Assembly: GCA_016841725.1 (NCBI GenBank)
Contig: JAENYP010000012.1
Coordinates: 62,001-126,000, forward strand
Reading direction: 5' to 3'
DNA length: 64,000 nt
Origin: Thermincola carboxydiphila
GTDB lineage: Bacteria > Bacillota > Thermincolia > Thermincolales > UBA2595
The notes under the pieces were generated by a model. That model ran no database searches. It saw only the letters and a program-made list of their open reading frames with translations, and was not told the origin of the DNA. The position numbers and the translations under genes were made by a program. Positions 18,716 through 28,101 of this stretch are shown piece after piece; positions within the stretch are counted from its first letter, which is position 1; every line of letters starts with the position of its first letter.

Positions 18716-19711
18716 ATGAAACAGGCTATGTTTTGGGAGGGTATTGGCAATGACAGAGTACTGTGCCTACTCTGCCCTCAGAAGTGTGTTATTGCTGACG
18801 GGAAAAGGGGTTTCTGCCGGGTGAGGCATAATGATAGGGGAGTACTATATACTGCTAATTACGGCCAGGTTTCATCATACAGTATTGACCCTATAGAAAA
18901 GAAGCCACTGTACCATTTCTATCCCGGATCGCACATCTTTTCGGTGGGCACCTTTGGGTGCAACCTGCGCTGCGGTTTCTGCCAGAACTGGAGTATTGCC
19001 CACGGTGACCCGCCATCAGTAACTATTTCGCCTGAACAGCTTGCTGCCGCTGCCGCTGAGGAAGATGGCGGCAGTAATTCCATTGGAATTGCCTATACGT
19101 ATTCCGAACCTTTTATGTGGTATGAATATGTATATGATACAGCAAAACTGGCCAGGGACAGTGGGCTCAAAAACGTGCTGGTGACAAATGGTTTTATCAA
19201 TCCTGAACCCCTGAAAAAGATTCTGCCTTTTATTGATGCCATGAATATAGATGTCAAAGGTTTTTCGGACAGTTACTACAATGAAACGTGTGTAGGAGAA
19301 CTACACCCGGTCCTGCAGACTGTTGAGACTGCCGGCGCTTATTGTCATGTTGAGATTACTACCCTTCTGGTGACCGGTTTAAATGACTCGAAGGAGGAAA
19401 TCAGCCGGCTGGCTGACTGGCTGGCCGGAATTAACAAAGATATACCCCTGCACCTTGCACGCTATTTCCCCAATTATAAAATGGAACTGCCTCCCACACC
19501 TTTATATGTAATGGAAGAGGCCAGAGATGAAGCGCTTCGGAAACTGAATTATGTTTACCTCGGCAATGTTCCCGGTTCAGAGGCCTCCAGTACATATTGC
19601 CCGGAATGTGGGGCATTGCTCATTGACCGCCGGGGTTACCGGGCAGTGGATACCGGTCTGGAAAGACAGAAATGCCGCAAATGCGGCAGTGAAATTACGA
19701 TTATCCGATAG
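18716..19711 (+). CDS. amrS: AmmeMemoRadiSam system radical SAM enzyme
   Basis: A 331-residue radical SAM protein. The cluster-binding cysteines are C82, C86 and C89 in GCNLRCGFCQNW. Two further cysteine groups are present: CLLCPQKC near 17-24 and a C-terminal zinc-ribbon-like pair YCPECG and CRKCG (about 295-325). The family is related to pyruvate-formate-lyase activating enzymes and co-occurs with AMMECR1 and Memo proteins; its reaction is not established. It lies 9 bases after amrA with AGGAGGT upstream. Its 3' end overlaps the convergent gene by 11 bases. Confidence 0.93.
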   Translation: MKQAMFWEGIGNDRVLCLLCPQKCVIADGKRGFCRVRHNDRGVLYTANYGQVSSYSIDPIEKKPLYHFYPGSHIFSVGTFGCNLRCGFCQNWSIAHGDPPSVTISPEQLAAAAAEEDGGSNSIGIAYTYSEPFMWYEYVYDTAKLARDSGLKNVLVTNGFINPEPLKKILPFIDAMNIDVKGFSDSYYNETCVGELHPVLQTVETAGAYCHVEITTLLVTGLNDSKEEISRLADWLAGINKDIPLHLARYFPNYKMELPPTPLYVMEEARDEALRKLNYVYLGNVPGSEASSTYCPECGALLIDRRGYRAVDTGLERQKCRKCGSEITIIR

Positions 19712-20075
19712 ATTGCATAACTTTTTTTGCGGCACGGATGCCTGTGGAGACGGCCTGAAGTATAGTCGCTGTTTCTTCGGGAGGTAAGGCGAAAAGGACT
19801 CTGTGTGCTGTCAGGGTCTCCTTTTTCTTTCCGGGCCGCTGAATTTCCACATCAACCCGATGCTGTTCCGGGAATGCTGAGACATGCAGAATCCGGGTGT
19901 TTTTGACTACCGGAACCTTTCTTTCCAGTAACCCGCAGAGTAATTGATAAGGTGTTTGCCCTCCGGTATGACCGGCTCTTTCCAGGATCAGGGGATGCAA
20001 TCCTGACCGTGACAGGTAATAAGCCGCCGACAGGCCTGATATTCCCGAACCAAGGACAAGTACTCGTATATTCAT
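19701..20075 (-). CDS. Short NAD(P)/FAD-binding Rossmann protein
   Basis: A 124-residue protein. The first 40 residues are a dinucleotide-binding fold typical of FAD-dependent amine oxidases and desaturases (LVLGSGISGLSAAYYLSRSG, then LILERAGHTGG). The remaining 80 residues look like a later beta-rich portion (TAHRVLFALPPEE), so the middle of a normal 400-residue enzyme appears missing. It may be an internally deleted relic or a small stand-alone protein. Its start has no strong ribosome binding site. Confidence 0.6.
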   Translation of the reverse strand: MNIRVLVLGSGISGLSAAYYLSRSGLHPLILERAGHTGGQTPYQLLCGLLERKVPVVKNTRILHVSAFPEQHRVDVEIQRPGKKKETLTAHRVLFALPPEETATILQAVSTGIRAAKKVMQSIG

Positions 20076-20157
20076 AACTATATTTTACCCGGAAATTGCC
20101 TTATTTATAATCGTCAATAAGCTAAAGTCGGGCTTAAGCCCGGCTTCAGATGTCTTA

Positions 20158-20442
20158 TCAATCAGCGGTGTTTTCCTGCTTATTTTCATTATAGATGGAG
20201 ACCAGATCATAAAGGTGGTCCACCTTTTCCTGCAGCAGCGATAATGCGGTTTGGTGTTCCCTGACCTTGCCACTGAATATTTGAACAGAGTTGGCAAGTG
20301 ACCGGGGAGCCGTTTTTTTACCATTAACAACCCTGATGCCGCTTTTTGAAAGGCTCAGGGCCTTTCCGCTTATTTCCCTGACCATACTATTCACATCTTT
20401 AAGTTCTTTTTGCAACCGTTCCACAATATCAAGCTGTATCAT
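20158..20442 (-). CDS. Hypothetical coiled-coil protein
   Basis: A 94-residue protein of unknown function. Nearly the whole sequence has heptad-like spacing of L, V and I (LDIVERLQKELKDVNSMV, LLQEKVDHLYDLVSIY), suggesting a coiled coil. A basic KKTAPRS patch lies mid-way. ATG 20442 is 8 bases after GGAGGA; an upstream in-frame ATG adds a charged extension without a site. It lies upstream of and divergent from the hydrogenase genes. Confidence 0.65.
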   Translation of the reverse strand: MIQLDIVERLQKELKDVNSMVREISGKALSLSKSGIRVVNGKKTAPRSLANSVQIFSGKVREHQTALSLLQEKVDHLYDLVSIYNENKQENTAD

Positions 20443-20721
20443 TTCTTTTCTCCTCCGGTTCGGATCATAAAGATACACAATATAATATTACGAATGTTGC
20501 GATTATTATTCGGGGGTAGGCTTGTCTGCCAATCGAAAAATTGCTGTAGTTTTTCCAGGGAGATTGTCAATTCATAGAGTTCCCGGCGAAATTGCCTCAG
20601 TGGTATCGATAAGGACTGTAAGATGGTTTTAACCCGGTAATTTTATTTTACATAAACAGTTTATGTATTGGAACCTGTGGATATACTTTAGGTATAAGAA
20701 CCATTACCGGGAGGGTGAATT

Positions 20722-20829
20722 ATGAATCACAGCCAAACTCTGAAAGACATTAACAACAGGCTTGAGATTTATAACCTGTTCATGAGAGCTGCCAAAAAAA
20801 TGAGGGCTGAAAAAAAGCGGGTGCGTTAA
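20722..20829 (+). CDS. Possible 35-residue basic protein
   Basis: A short frame with ATG 20722, 6 bases after GGGAGGG, and ending TAA. The product is helical and basic (MNHSQTLKDINNRLEIYNLF, then a K/R-rich tail with RAAKKMRAEKKR). It precedes the hydrogenase small subunit by 65 bases. No family is recognised; it could be a real small protein or chance. Confidence 0.45.
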   Translation: MNHSQTLKDINNRLEIYNLFMRAAKKMRAEKKRVR

Positions 20830-20894
20830 CAGTACCTGCATTTTTTATTTTAAAAAGGGCAAGTATAAAAAGAAAACGGGAAGGGGCAAGTTAA

Positions 20895-22124
20895 TTGCTT
20901 ACAAGGCGGCAGTTTATCAAAACAGCCATGGCAACTACTGCAGCCCTGCAGCTGTCTGAAATCCTGATCCCACATCTGGCTGAAGCCTTTATAGGCAAGA
21001 AGAAACCGCCGGTAATCTGGCTTGAGATGATGACCTGTACAGGTGATTTCCTTTCTGTGGCCAACACCCTGCACCCTGATATGCGGGAGCTTTTATTTGA
21101 TACTATAGACCTCTGCTATAGTAACACAGCAATGGCTGCTGAAGGTGATTTGGCCATTGGTGTCCTTAAAGAGACAGTGGAACGGGAAAAGGGAGAATAT
21201 ATCCTTATTGCAGAAGGGACTGTGCCGTTAAAGGCGGGGGGCAGGTATGGAGCTATCGGCCACCACCCTGATGGCAGCATATTTACTGATCTTGAGGCCA
21301 TCAGGTTTACTGCTCCCAAGGCAAAATATATTATGGCAGTGGGAACCTGTGCTTCCTTTGGCGGTCCATATGCCGCCCATCCTAATCCCTCGGGGTCTGT
21401 GCCGGTCCATAAGGTTGTAGACAGCCAGGTAATAAACGTCCCCGGCTGTCCGGTACACCCGGACTGGGTAGTGGGAACCCTGACCCATTTACTTCTGTAT
21501 GGAGTCCCGGAACTGGATGCATTTAACAGGCCGAAAGTATTCTTCGGCAGAAGGATACATGACTGGTGTCCCCGGCGGCAGCATTTTGATAACGGTGTTT
21601 TTGCCACCGACCCCGGTGAAGAGAAGTGTACCTATAAAATCGGCTGTAAAGGGCCGGTAACCTTTGTTGACTGCCCCACCAGACAGTGGATTGGTGAGCA
21701 TAACAGCTGGCCGGTTGAAGCCAACACACCGTGTATTGGCTGTGTTAGTCCTGATTTTCCGGATGGTATGTCACCCTTTTATGCACATCTGCCTGATATG
21801 AATGTACTGGGGCTGAGGACTACAGCTGATAAAATCGGTAAAGGTGTTGCCGCTGTAACTGCAGCCGGGATAGGGACACATCTTGCGGCCTCTGTGGCAA
21901 CCGGAAGGCTGGGCACAACTCTGATAGATGGAACCCGGCCCAAGAGAGAAGGAGTAAACCGTGATACCAGAAAGCACTCGAAGGACAAAACACGGGAAGT
22001 AGTCTTCCTGCCTGAAGGAAAAATAAAAGGAATTAACCTCAGAAGGTATCATCTGCAGGGAAAAGGCCGCATAAAAGTTTTTATTAACAGGATAAGTTTT
22101 TTTGGTAAGGGGAAAAGAAGGTGA
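20895..22124 (+). CDS. [NiFe] hydrogenase small subunit, Tat-exported, with Asp at the proximal cluster
   Basis: A 409-residue electron-transfer subunit. The Tat signal TRRQFIK (3-9) means it is exported folded with the large subunit. Proximal-cluster ligands are C48, C152 (GTCASFGG) and C185 (PGCPVHPDW), but the usual second Cys of CTGC is Asp51 (CTGD). Distal ligands are H222, C225, C245 and C251; medial ligands are C260, C280 and C283. An extra C74 is present. Asp replacement resembles the 3Cys/1Asp proximal cluster reported for actinobacterial-type hydrogenases. No C-terminal membrane helix is seen. TTG 20895 follows AAGGGG. It overlaps the large subunit by 4 bases. Confidence 0.93.
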   Translation: MLTRRQFIKTAMATTAALQLSEILIPHLAEAFIGKKKPPVIWLEMMTCTGDFLSVANTLHPDMRELLFDTIDLCYSNTAMAAEGDLAIGVLKETVEREKGEYILIAEGTVPLKAGGRYGAIGHHPDGSIFTDLEAIRFTAPKAKYIMAVGTCASFGGPYAAHPNPSGSVPVHKVVDSQVINVPGCPVHPDWVVGTLTHLLLYGVPELDAFNRPKVFFGRRIHDWCPRRQHFDNGVFATDPGEEKCTYKIGCKGPVTFVDCPTRQWIGEHNSWPVEANTPCIGCVSPDFPDGMSPFYAHLPDMNVLGLRTTADKIGKGVAAVTAAGIGTHLAASVATGRLGTTLIDGTRPKREGVNRDTRKHSKDKTREVVFLPEGKIKGINLRRYHLQGKGRIKVFINRISFFGKGKRR

Positions 22125-23539
22125 ATCGTTTGGCAAAACTAATCCGTATCAGCCCGGTAACCCGGATAAACGGGTTTTGGAATCTGGAAGTGGATGTAGA
22201 TGACGGACATATAACAGATGCCCGCAGCAGTGGAATTTTTTTCAGGGGTTTTGAGGAAATCCTTAAAGGAAGGGACCCCAGGGATGCCGCTTACCTTACG
22301 GAGCGCATCTGCGGCATCTGCTCGACCGCTCACGCTATTGCTGCCTCCCATGCTATGGAAGATGCCCTGAAAATTGAAATTTCATCAAATGCAACTTTGC
22401 TGAGAAATCTAAGTTTTGGGGCAGACCTGCTGCAAAACCACCTCAGGCATTTTTACCTGCTGACAGTTTTGGATTTTGTCAGGGGGCCGGAACAGCCGCC
22501 TTTTATACCGAGATATGAAAGCGATTACCGGCTGAATACACACGAGACCGATCGGGTAATGGAAAGTTACCGGCAGCATTTTGATATAGCCCGGATTACA
22601 CACGAAATGGTGACTATTTTCGGCGGTAAAGCGCCGCATCAGCATGGGATTATCCCGGGGGGTGTTACTACCCCTCCCACTGTTGACAGGATTCAGAAAT
22701 TTATGGGCTCACTTGAAACTGTTCTGGAATACATTAACGGAAGGCTTATTCCTGATGCCCAACTGCTGGCCCGAAGATATGATGATTATTTTGAAATCGG
22801 TCGTGGTTATGAGAATCTCCTGGCATATGGCAATTTTCAGGTTCCCGGAAAAAACAGTGAATTTGTGATGCCTTTCGGTGTATACAGTGATGGCAGGATA
22901 GATAAATTTAATCCTGAACGAATCAGGGAACATGTACACTATTCATGGTTTGTCCAGGATAGTCCCAAACATCCGGTTGAAGAGGAAACTAATCCTGAAC
23001 CTGATAAGGAGGGCGCTTATTCCTGGGTCAAGGCTCCGAGGTATGCCGCTAAGCCTTTTGAGACAGGACCCATTGCCCACCTGTGGATGAAAGGGGATTA
23101 CCGCAGAGGTATCTCTACAATGGACAGGATCCTGGCCAGGGTTATGGAAGCCAAAATCGTTGGCAATATGATGAAAGAGTGGCTGAAACAGCTTGAACCG
23201 GGCAAGCCCATTTATCGGCCGTATGAAATGCCGGATAAGGAAGTCGAAGGGGTGGGCTATACGGGGGCCATGAGAGGGGCGCTGGCTCACTGGGTAAGGT
23301 TTAAGGGAAATAAAATACTCCATTACCAGATTGTTACACCTTCAGCCTGGGTTTGCTCCCCAAGGGATGCCGGCGGGATGAGAGGCCCCCTTGAGGAGGC
23401 TCTGGTGGGAACCCCAATTGCTGATACTGATAACCCCATTGAAATCGGGCGGGTAGGCCGTTCCTTTGACCCCTGCCTGGCGTGTGCCGTCCACCTGATA
23501 AAAACAGATGGCAGCAGGCAGAGCCTGCAAATAATGTAA
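22121..23539 (+). CDS. [NiFe] hydrogenase large subunit
   Basis: A 472-residue catalytic subunit that holds the Ni-Fe(CN)2CO site. Nickel ligands are C64 and C67 in RICGIC and C452 and C455 in DPCLACAVH. A 14-residue C-terminal extension follows H458 and is presumably cleaved by a maturation protease, which is not encoded in the window. GTG 22121 overlaps the small-subunit stop (GTGA), so translation is coupled. With the cytochrome b downstream this should be an uptake hydrogenase feeding electrons to quinone, an inference from subunit makeup. Confidence 0.96.
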   Translation: MNRLAKLIRISPVTRINGFWNLEVDVDDGHITDARSSGIFFRGFEEILKGRDPRDAAYLTERICGICSTAHAIAASHAMEDALKIEISSNATLLRNLSFGADLLQNHLRHFYLLTVLDFVRGPEQPPFIPRYESDYRLNTHETDRVMESYRQHFDIARITHEMVTIFGGKAPHQHGIIPGGVTTPPTVDRIQKFMGSLETVLEYINGRLIPDAQLLARRYDDYFEIGRGYENLLAYGNFQVPGKNSEFVMPFGVYSDGRIDKFNPERIREHVHYSWFVQDSPKHPVEEETNPEPDKEGAYSWVKAPRYAAKPFETGPIAHLWMKGDYRRGISTMDRILARVMEAKIVGNMMKEWLKQLEPGKPIYRPYEMPDKEVEGVGYTGAMRGALAHWVRFKGNKILHYQIVTPSAWVCSPRDAGGMRGPLEEALVGTPIADTDNPIEIGRVGRSFDPCLACAVHLIKTDGSRQSLQIM

Positions 23540-23566
23540 TTCAAAAGAAAATTAGGGTGATTAAAG

Positions 23567-24145
23567 TTGGAAGAAAAGGTATATATCCAATCCCTGCCCA
23601 ACAGGCTCTTTCACTGGAGCTCATTTGTCATGGTGACAATGCTTTTGATATCAGGATTTTATATATCCCACCCTGTTAACCTGGGGGATGCTTATGATCT
23701 TGATATCGCTGTCTTTGTACAAACAGCCGCCGCTTTTTTACAGTCAGGCATATTTTTTGCCTGGGTATACCACCACATGGTCACAGGCGCTTACCAGGAT
23801 ATCAGGTTCAGGTGGCGGGATGCCGCTGATTTCAGGGGATTGCTCAAGTACTACTTTTTCATGGAAAAAAAGCCTCCGGTCCATGGCAAATATAATGCCG
23901 GGCAGAGGCTTGTTTATACTTCCTGGTTTTTTGTTTTTATATTCTTGTTTATTACCGGCCTGATACTGTATTCTGTCAATTTCGGATATGTGCTCCGGTT
24001 TCCTGTCGCGATTCAAAAGGTGCGGTTTTACCACTTCCTGGGCGCATTATGGTTCCTGGGTACTGTCCCGCTCCATATCTACCTTGTTCTGACTGAGGAT
24101 CCGGCAAAACTGCAGGCCATGTTCACCGGTTGGGTCAGGAGGTAA
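23567..24145 (+). CDS. Hydrogenase cytochrome b subunit (cyt b561 fold)
   Basis: A 192-residue membrane protein with four predicted helices (about 15-35, 50-72, 113-135, 150-175). Histidines suited to bind two b hemes occur in FHWSSF (near 16), VYHHMV (near 68), FYHFLG (near 154) and PLHIYL (near 168). It would anchor the hydrogenase and pass electrons to the quinone pool. It begins at TTG 23567, 27 bases after the large subunit. Convergent with a histidine kinase that ends 1 base away. Confidence 0.88.
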   Translation: MEEKVYIQSLPNRLFHWSSFVMVTMLLISGFYISHPVNLGDAYDLDIAVFVQTAAAFLQSGIFFAWVYHHMVTGAYQDIRFRWRDAADFRGLLKYYFFMEKKPPVHGKYNAGQRLVYTSWFFVFIFLFITGLILYSVNFGYVLRFPVAIQKVRFYHFLGALWFLGTVPLHIYLVLTEDPAKLQAMFTGWVRR

Positions 24146-24146
24146 A

Positions 24147-25586
24147 TCAGGTTTCAAAATTTACAAAAACTGTTGTTCCCGAAGGACCGGTTTCGAGTTT
24201 TAAAGAAGCATTGTGCCTGGCAGCTATCCGGTAACATATGGCCAATCCAAGTCCGGTGCCGCTTTCGCGGGTGGTAAAAAAGGGAGTTCCTATTTTATCC
24301 ACCACGTCGTCGGGGATACCGGTTCCCTGGTCAGATATCGACAATACAACAGAGCGGTTTTCAATATATGTTTTTATCAACAGCGTTTCTCCGGGGGACA
24401 TCGCCTCCAGCCCGTTCAGTGATAGGTTTTTAAGCAGAAGGTTGATTTCTGATTCGTCCAGCAGCAGGTCCGGGATACTGCCCAGGTCTGTTTTTACCTG
24501 CAGGCCGGATTGTTTAGCAGTGGTTTTGATTGCCGGATATACGCACTGTATGATGGTATTAAGGTTATGTGTTTTTAAATTGAGGGATTTATCCTTGGCC
24601 AGGAACAGAAACTTCTTGATAATTGAATTAGCCCTGTCCAGTTCTTCAATCATGAGCTTAATCCGGTCCCTGCAGCTGTTAAAATCGTGGTCTTTTTGCA
24701 TTAACTGCAGGAAACCGCGCACGGTGGTCAGAGGGTTCCTGATTTCATGCCCCAGACCGACAGCAACCTCACCCACAAGGTTTATTTGCTCCAGGTGGGC
24801 CATGGTCTTTTCCAGTTCCTTGCGCTGGGTAATATCTCTGGTACTTAGCACAGCTCCTGAAATCTGGTTGTTTTGATCATGAAGGAGGGTGGCCACGGTT
24901 TCCACCCACAGGTAGTTACCCTCGCTGTGACGATACCTGAATTCAATTTTTGCAGGAGCATTTCCTGATATGAAGGTTTTAAAGGAAAAACTTACCCTCT
25001 GCATATCCTGGGGATGTACCAGTTCAAAGATAGAATTTCCAACCAGTTTTCCGGGGTTATAACCCAGAATCTGCTGTACAGAAGGACTTAAATATGTGAT
25101 GACCCCTTCGGGTGTGGTTTCGGTGATTACATCAGGCACATTATCAGTCATCTTTCTCAGATTTTCAATATTTATCACAAAAGTAAAGTCAAAACACGTT
25201 TTGGTAAGCGGCTGGAAATGCCTGTGAATGATTAGTTCCACCGGGACGCCGGTTCCATCCTTACGGAGGTACTCCTTTTCAATACGCTGGGGAACACCTG
25301 TGGTTCCCAGCTCATATGCATGACTGAGTTCTCTTTCAAGATGCTCAGGGGGTGTGAGTGCCATCCATGATGTCAGCAGCAATTCTTCCCTGGTGAAGCC
25401 TGTCAGGTCACAAAAGGCCTTGTTGCAGGTTATATAATTGCCTTCACCGTCACATAACGAAAAGGGTATAGGAGATTCTTCAAGAACCTCAATGGGAAGT
25501 GAATTCGGGGGCTCAAAGGAATCCTTGGGCAGTTTCCGGAAAAAAGAGGTCGGTTTTCCGGGTTTTTTTGGTTTTGTTATAATCAT
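24147..25586 (-). CDS. PAS-domain sensor histidine kinase (soluble)
   Basis: A 479-residue kinase without membrane helices. Two PAS domains are seen: about 35-140 (FSLCDGEGNYITCNKAF) and 148-265 (ITETTPEGVITYLSPSVQ with a PAC segment). HisKA follows with the phospho-acceptor in GHEIRNPLTTVRGFLQLMQ, then HATPase_c with SDQGTGIPDDVV and GTGLGLAICY. The domain layout resembles sporulation-type orphan kinases that feed Spo0F/Spo0A; no response regulator is adjacent. The signal is unknown. It ends 1 base from the hydrogenase cytochrome gene. Confidence 0.9.
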   Translation of the reverse strand: MIITKPKKPGKPTSFFRKLPKDSFEPPNSLPIEVLEESPIPFSLCDGEGNYITCNKAFCDLTGFTREELLLTSWMALTPPEHLERELSHAYELGTTGVPQRIEKEYLRKDGTGVPVELIIHRHFQPLTKTCFDFTFVINIENLRKMTDNVPDVITETTPEGVITYLSPSVQQILGYNPGKLVGNSIFELVHPQDMQRVSFSFKTFISGNAPAKIEFRYRHSEGNYLWVETVATLLHDQNNQISGAVLSTRDITQRKELEKTMAHLEQINLVGEVAVGLGHEIRNPLTTVRGFLQLMQKDHDFNSCRDRIKLMIEELDRANSIIKKFLFLAKDKSLNLKTHNLNTIIQCVYPAIKTTAKQSGLQVKTDLGSIPDLLLDESEINLLLKNLSLNGLEAMSPGETLLIKTYIENRSVVLSISDQGTGIPDDVVDKIGTPFFTTRESGTGLGLAICYRIAARHNASLKLETGPSGTTVFVNFET

Positions 25587-25649
25587 AATGTTTTCCTATA
25601 ACCTTTCTGTAAAAATACCCGTCAAAAATACGAATCTCAGGCAACAGGG

Positions 25650-27920
25650 TTATCCTGTTTTTCCCATTTCAAAGACTCCGGGCAGCTTGCTTCGGGTGAC
25701 ATCCTGAAATGGCAGGAGTATTGAAAAGGTTGTTCCCTTACCGGGAGTGGTGTCCACTTCAATCCTGCCGCCATGTTCCCTGATAATTTGGTAACATATG
25801 CTTAAACCAAGTCCGGTTCCCGTATCCTTAGTAGTGAAAAAAGGCGTCCCGAGCCGGATTTTTTCTTCTGAGGTCATTCCTTTGCCATTATCCGTAATTT
25901 TAATATACATTTCATTTGTCAGGCTTCTCATTCCGGTTGTTATCTGCAATTTAGGGGTTGCTGACCCGGACATGGCCTCAATGGCATTTTTAACAATATT
26001 TAAAACAACCTGTTTTATCTGACTTTCATCTGCCATCACTGTTTTCTCTCCAGGTGAGGTAATAAAAGCTATATCTACTCCCTGTATAAATGAATGGGTT
26101 TCCAGCATCAATTGTAAAGAGTTTATCAGCATGGTCAGAGATACCGGCTTTAAGTTACAGGGGCAGGGTTTGGCGAAGGACAGGAAATCAGTAACCACCC
26201 TGTTCACGTCACCGACGGATCCCTGGATTATTTGGGCAAATTCCCTGGTGGGTTGTTCGGCAGTTTTTGCTTGGATCAGTTGGGTAAATCCCTGGATAGT
26301 TGTCAGGGGGTTTCTGATTTCATGGACAATTCCGGCAGCCATCTGTCCCAGGACAACCAGCTTTTCCTGCTGGAGCAGTTTTTCCTTGGCGATGTTAGCG
26401 GTTGTTATATCTGATGAAATCGCAATATATCCCATCAACACCCCTGAAGTATTTAGAATAGATGAAGCGTGAAGAATAAGCTCCTTTCTGGTCCCCTTGG
26501 GGGTAACCACAGAAATTTCGAAGGTGCGGCTGGGGCAACTCCCGGGCAGAGTACCTCTGGGCAGCTTTTTCTTGGAAAACTTCAGGGTTTTGAGCAGTCG
26601 CCGGCTGCTGACACCAAGGACGTCGGAGGCATGCATTTCAGTAATGTCCAGGAATGCCCTGTTATACCAAATAACTTCTTTATTCCTGTCAAGGATGAGA
26701 ACAGGGTTGTTCAAAGAACTGAAAATCGGCCGGGTTTGCAGGATAAGGTTTTCCAATTGTTCCGCTTTTGAGGCCTCATCAAAAACATATAAAAAACCGC
26801 CGGTTTCCAGCCGTTGGACATCTATTTCCAGCCTGACGGGGTCACCATTAGTGTTTTTGACAGTACTAAGCTGTTCAAATATCTGTCCTGCTGCTTCCAG
26901 AGTATTTTCTGGAAGGTGCCGCGAATTATCCGAATAAAACTTTTCTGAGGTCTCCGCAGTTGACAGCCCCTTAATATCTTCATACTCACAGCTAAGGATT
27001 TCCCTGGCCCTATGGTTGGCAAAGGAAAGCCGGAAATCTGAATTGAAGGTTAGCAAACCCAGCGGCAACCCGTTGAGTATGCTGTTGAGGTATTTCTCGG
27101 ATTGTTCCAGTTTGTCGTAGGGAAAGGTTACGGCATTCACAAAAATTCCGCGGAAAAGGAAATAATACGATATAATTTTTAGAATATGTCTGAAGGTGCT
27201 GAAAAAAGGGGAGAGGGCATTTGGGAGGGTTGAGCAGAGTTCTGTGAGCACAACGAACATCACAGCCAGGATAATGTATCTTGAGGGTGCATCCTGGGTT
27301 CCTGCAGAGTTTCTGGCAGTGTTCCAGAGTACAACAATAAATATTGCTATAATAAAATATTCGAAAGCCATCTTGAGCGGTGTTATTACTGCACTTTCTG
27401 TGGCCAGAAGCGGTAACCTCTCCGGAAAAAATAAAATCAGGTATGAGATACCAAATCCGGATACCAGGGAGGTGATTAATCCCACCCACTTATTAATTTT
27501 TGACTTAAAGACCTTCAGGGTCCCAATGAGCAGCACGGCCCCCTCGGCGAACCTGCTGAGAGTCCAGTAATAAAGTGTCAGGTCCCTGCGCCCGTCAGGG
27601 TACAGATTAAAGTCAGGGTAGTAAATGACATGAAATGTGTTAAATAGGGCAACTGCCACGAATCCGAACCCTATCAGATGATTGTAAGGCATGTCCCCGG
27701 TCCGTTCAAAGGTGAACCAGACGACCAGAAAAATAGAGATAGATATAAATATACAGGTCAATTCCAGCAGCGCATGCCAGAGATTACTATGGTTGGCCCA
27801 GATTTGGGGAGATGCCAGCCTTGCAACAGCAACGGCTACTATAAGTATTACTATAAAATGTACGAGGATATTTGGTTGTTTTGTTTTTTTTTCGGGGATA
27901 ATCAACATATTTGTAGTCAT
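25650..27920 (-). CDS. MASE3-PAS sensor histidine kinase (membrane)
   Basis: A 756-residue kinase. Residues about 20-260 carry roughly seven hydrophobic helices with the features of the MASE3 sensor domain (FERTGDMPYNHLIGFGFVAV, NTFHVIYYPDF). Two PAS-like domains follow (about 275-380 and 395-500), then HisKA with IVHEIRNPLTTIQGFTQLI and HATPase_c with TDNGKGMTSEEK and GTGLGLSICYQI. Like its neighbour it is an orphan kinase with no adjacent regulator. Candidate Spo0A boxes lie in the upstream region shared with argC, which fits a sporulation-kinase role but is not proof. Confidence 0.9.
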   Translation of the reverse strand: MTTNMLIIPEKKTKQPNILVHFIVILIVAVAVARLASPQIWANHSNLWHALLELTCIFISISIFLVVWFTFERTGDMPYNHLIGFGFVAVALFNTFHVIYYPDFNLYPDGRRDLTLYYWTLSRFAEGAVLLIGTLKVFKSKINKWVGLITSLVSGFGISYLILFFPERLPLLATESAVITPLKMAFEYFIIAIFIVVLWNTARNSAGTQDAPSRYIILAVMFVVLTELCSTLPNALSPFFSTFRHILKIISYYFLFRGIFVNAVTFPYDKLEQSEKYLNSILNGLPLGLLTFNSDFRLSFANHRAREILSCEYEDIKGLSTAETSEKFYSDNSRHLPENTLEAAGQIFEQLSTVKNTNGDPVRLEIDVQRLETGGFLYVFDEASKAEQLENLILQTRPIFSSLNNPVLILDRNKEVIWYNRAFLDITEMHASDVLGVSSRRLLKTLKFSKKKLPRGTLPGSCPSRTFEISVVTPKGTRKELILHASSILNTSGVLMGYIAISSDITTANIAKEKLLQQEKLVVLGQMAAGIVHEIRNPLTTIQGFTQLIQAKTAEQPTREFAQIIQGSVGDVNRVVTDFLSFAKPCPCNLKPVSLTMLINSLQLMLETHSFIQGVDIAFITSPGEKTVMADESQIKQVVLNIVKNAIEAMSGSATPKLQITTGMRSLTNEMYIKITDNGKGMTSEEKIRLGTPFFTTKDTGTGLGLSICYQIIREHGGRIEVDTTPGKGTTFSILLPFQDVTRSKLPGVFEMGKTG

Positions 27921-28000
27921 GTTTAAATTCCCCCTAAATTTTTAATAGGTCATAGTTTTAATATAATAGCATAATTGTTTGAAACAAGTCTCAAATTATG

Positions 28001-28079
28001 TGTCGAAAAATTATTAAATTGATTGTCGAAAAAGCGGATAAACTTATACATAAAAGGAAATATAAACATTGCTGTCGAA
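28001..28079. promoter_or_regulatory. Cluster of three candidate Spo0A boxes
   Basis: TGTCGAA at 28001-28007, TTGTCGAA at 28023-28030 and TGTCGAA at 28073-28079, all in one orientation, within 79 bases between the divergent MASE3 kinase and argC. Single matches are common by chance, but three in one intergenic region are not. Confidence 0.4.
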
Positions 28080-28101
28080 AAGAAAAAACAGCTAAATGGT
28101 A

